Shown here: piece by piece, positions 5,899-6,480 of the stretch
Position numbering within the stretch: the stretch's first letter is position 1
How the letters are laid out: every line of letters starts with the position of its first letter
DNA from: Prolixibacteraceae bacterium
GTDB lineage: Bacteria; Bacteroidota; Bacteroidia; Bacteroidales; Prolixibacteraceae
Direction: 5' to 3'
Assembly: GCA_016788685.1 (NCBI GenBank)
Contig: JAEUSS010000271.1
Span: 1 to 6,480, forward strand
DNA length: 6,480 nt
Notes under the pieces: model-generated
Seen by the model: only the letters and a program-made list of their open reading frames with translations
Told to the model about the DNA's origin: nothing
Databases searched by the model: none
Made by a program: the position numbers and the translations under genes

Positions 5899-6480
5899 CT
5901 ACTGGTCTCCGAACGAAACCCCCATTTTCCGGGCTTTTAAAACCAGCGGATGTTCCGGGGAAACCAGCCGAAGCTTCCCTCCCACTTCTTCCAGCGGAAC
6001 CGTTGTCAATTCGTTTTTAATTAATGCTACCATTTTCCCGAAATTCCCCTGTGCAATACATTCGGCGGCATAGGCTCCGTAACGTGTCGCTAGGATGCGG
6101 TCCATGGGTGAAGGGCTTCCGCCGCGCTGCGTGTACCCTAAAACAGTTTCGCGCGCTTCGGCATCAATATGCTGCTGAAGCGTTTCAGACACATACCTGG
6201 CGGCCGACATCGATTTCGGATGATCAATCCCCTCGGCAACCACAACGATGGTGTATGGCTTGTTATTATCGTAGCGTTCCTGAATCTTTGCGCAGACCAA
6301 ATCCATTGAGAATTTAATTTCCGGGATCAGAATGATATCACCACCACCGGCCATTCCGGCGTAAAGTGCAATCCAGCCTGCATTGTGCCCCATCACTTCA
6401 ATGATCATTACCCGTCCGTGCGAGTTCGCCGTACTGTGCAAACGGTCGATAGCCTCGGTAGCAATGTTCAGAGCCGAATC
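5899..6480 (-). CDS. 6-phosphofructokinase, C-terminal 193 residues (group III/mixed-substrate-like), 5' end beyond the window
   Basis: The frame is open from the right edge to the TAG at 5901-5899; the TTG at 6441 is an ordinary leucine codon inside the gene because 13 further in-frame residues upstream (DSALNIATEAIDR) continue the family alignment. Family length is about 320-360, so roughly the N-terminal 40 percent, including the ATP/PPi-discriminating glycines, is missing. The enzyme phosphorylates fructose 6-phosphate to fructose 1,6-bisphosphate in glycolysis, in the cytoplasm. Visible motifs, numbered from base 6480 backwards, are IEVMGHNAGWIALYAGMAGGGD (27-48), LIPE with E54 for sugar-phosphate binding, IVVVAEG (78-84) and LGYTQRGGSPSPMDR (114-128) with R119. 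The HNAGWIAL and VVVAEG patterns and the ending GNFGKMVAL fit the group III 'mixed-substrate' subfamily better than E. coli PfkA, so the phosphoryl donor (ATP or pyrophosphate) is undecided. The gene is convergent to the sugar operon and shares its terminator. Confidence 0.93.
   Translation of the reverse strand, partial: DSALNIATEAIDRLHSTANSHGRVMIIEVMGHNAGWIALYAGMAGGGDIILIPEIKFSMDLVCAKIQERYDNNKPYTIVVVAEGIDHPKSMSAARYVSETLQQHIDAEARETVLGYTQRGGSPSPMDRILATRYGAYAAECIAQGNFGKMVALIKNELTTVPLEEVGGKLRLVSPEHPLVLKARKMGVSFGDQ

Noticed and set aside
6439..6441. TTG at 6441 as the start of the phosphofructokinase gene
   Set aside because: The in-frame sequence upstream to the window edge still matches the family (the DSALN...EAIDR segment), so the gene is cut by the window and is not short.
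1..6480. tRNA/rRNA genes, CRISPR arrays, insertion sequences or phage genes
   Set aside because: Coding sequence fills nearly the whole window; no repeat-spacer pattern, transposase motif, terminal inverted repeat or cloverleaf was seen in the short gaps.

Overview
The window looks like a Bacteroidota chromosome segment, most likely from the Bacteroidales/Marinilabiliales side. The reasons are the gene families present (a calcineurin-type phosphoesterase with its own N- and C-terminal accessory domains, a Tat-exported DUF4434 protein, a GxDLY-SGNH esterase, a group III-like phosphofructokinase), the A-rich start regions without clear Shine-Dalgarno sequences, and the strong use of TAA stops. 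Species cannot be told from the sequence.

Layout, left to right. Positions 1-646 hold the C-terminal 214 residues of a large secreted-type protein that resembles Bacteroidota proteins annotated as 'alpha amylase family', 'S-layer related' or family-10-like glycosidases. An 87-base gap with a strong imperfect hairpin follows. Positions 734-5807 hold four genes in one direction with gaps of 22, 8 and 4 bases, almost certainly one transcript: a secreted metallophosphoesterase, a Tat-exported DUF4434 TIM-barrel-like protein, an inner-membrane sugar porter of the XylE/GLUT type, and a secreted SGNH esterase. A symmetric hairpin with a GCGA (GNRA) tetraloop and flanking A and T tracts lies at 5806-5841 and can terminate transcription from both sides. 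On the minus strand, 5899-6480 encodes the C-terminal 193 residues of a 6-phosphofructokinase that continues past the right edge.

The cluster reads as a small catabolic module. Three exported proteins with phosphoesterase, glycosidase-like and carbohydrate-esterase folds sit around a sugar/proton symporter, so the likely job is trimming a decorated carbohydrate in the periplasm and importing the freed sugar. The substrate is not identifiable here: there is no SusC/SusD pair, regulator or intracellular kinase/isomerase in the window. The least understood component is the DUF4434 protein, whose placement and conserved acidic residues make it a candidate uncharacterised glycosidase. I see no mobile element, CRISPR array, tRNA or rRNA. 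The four operon genes and the neighbouring phosphofructokinase look like ordinary vertically inherited metabolic genes.
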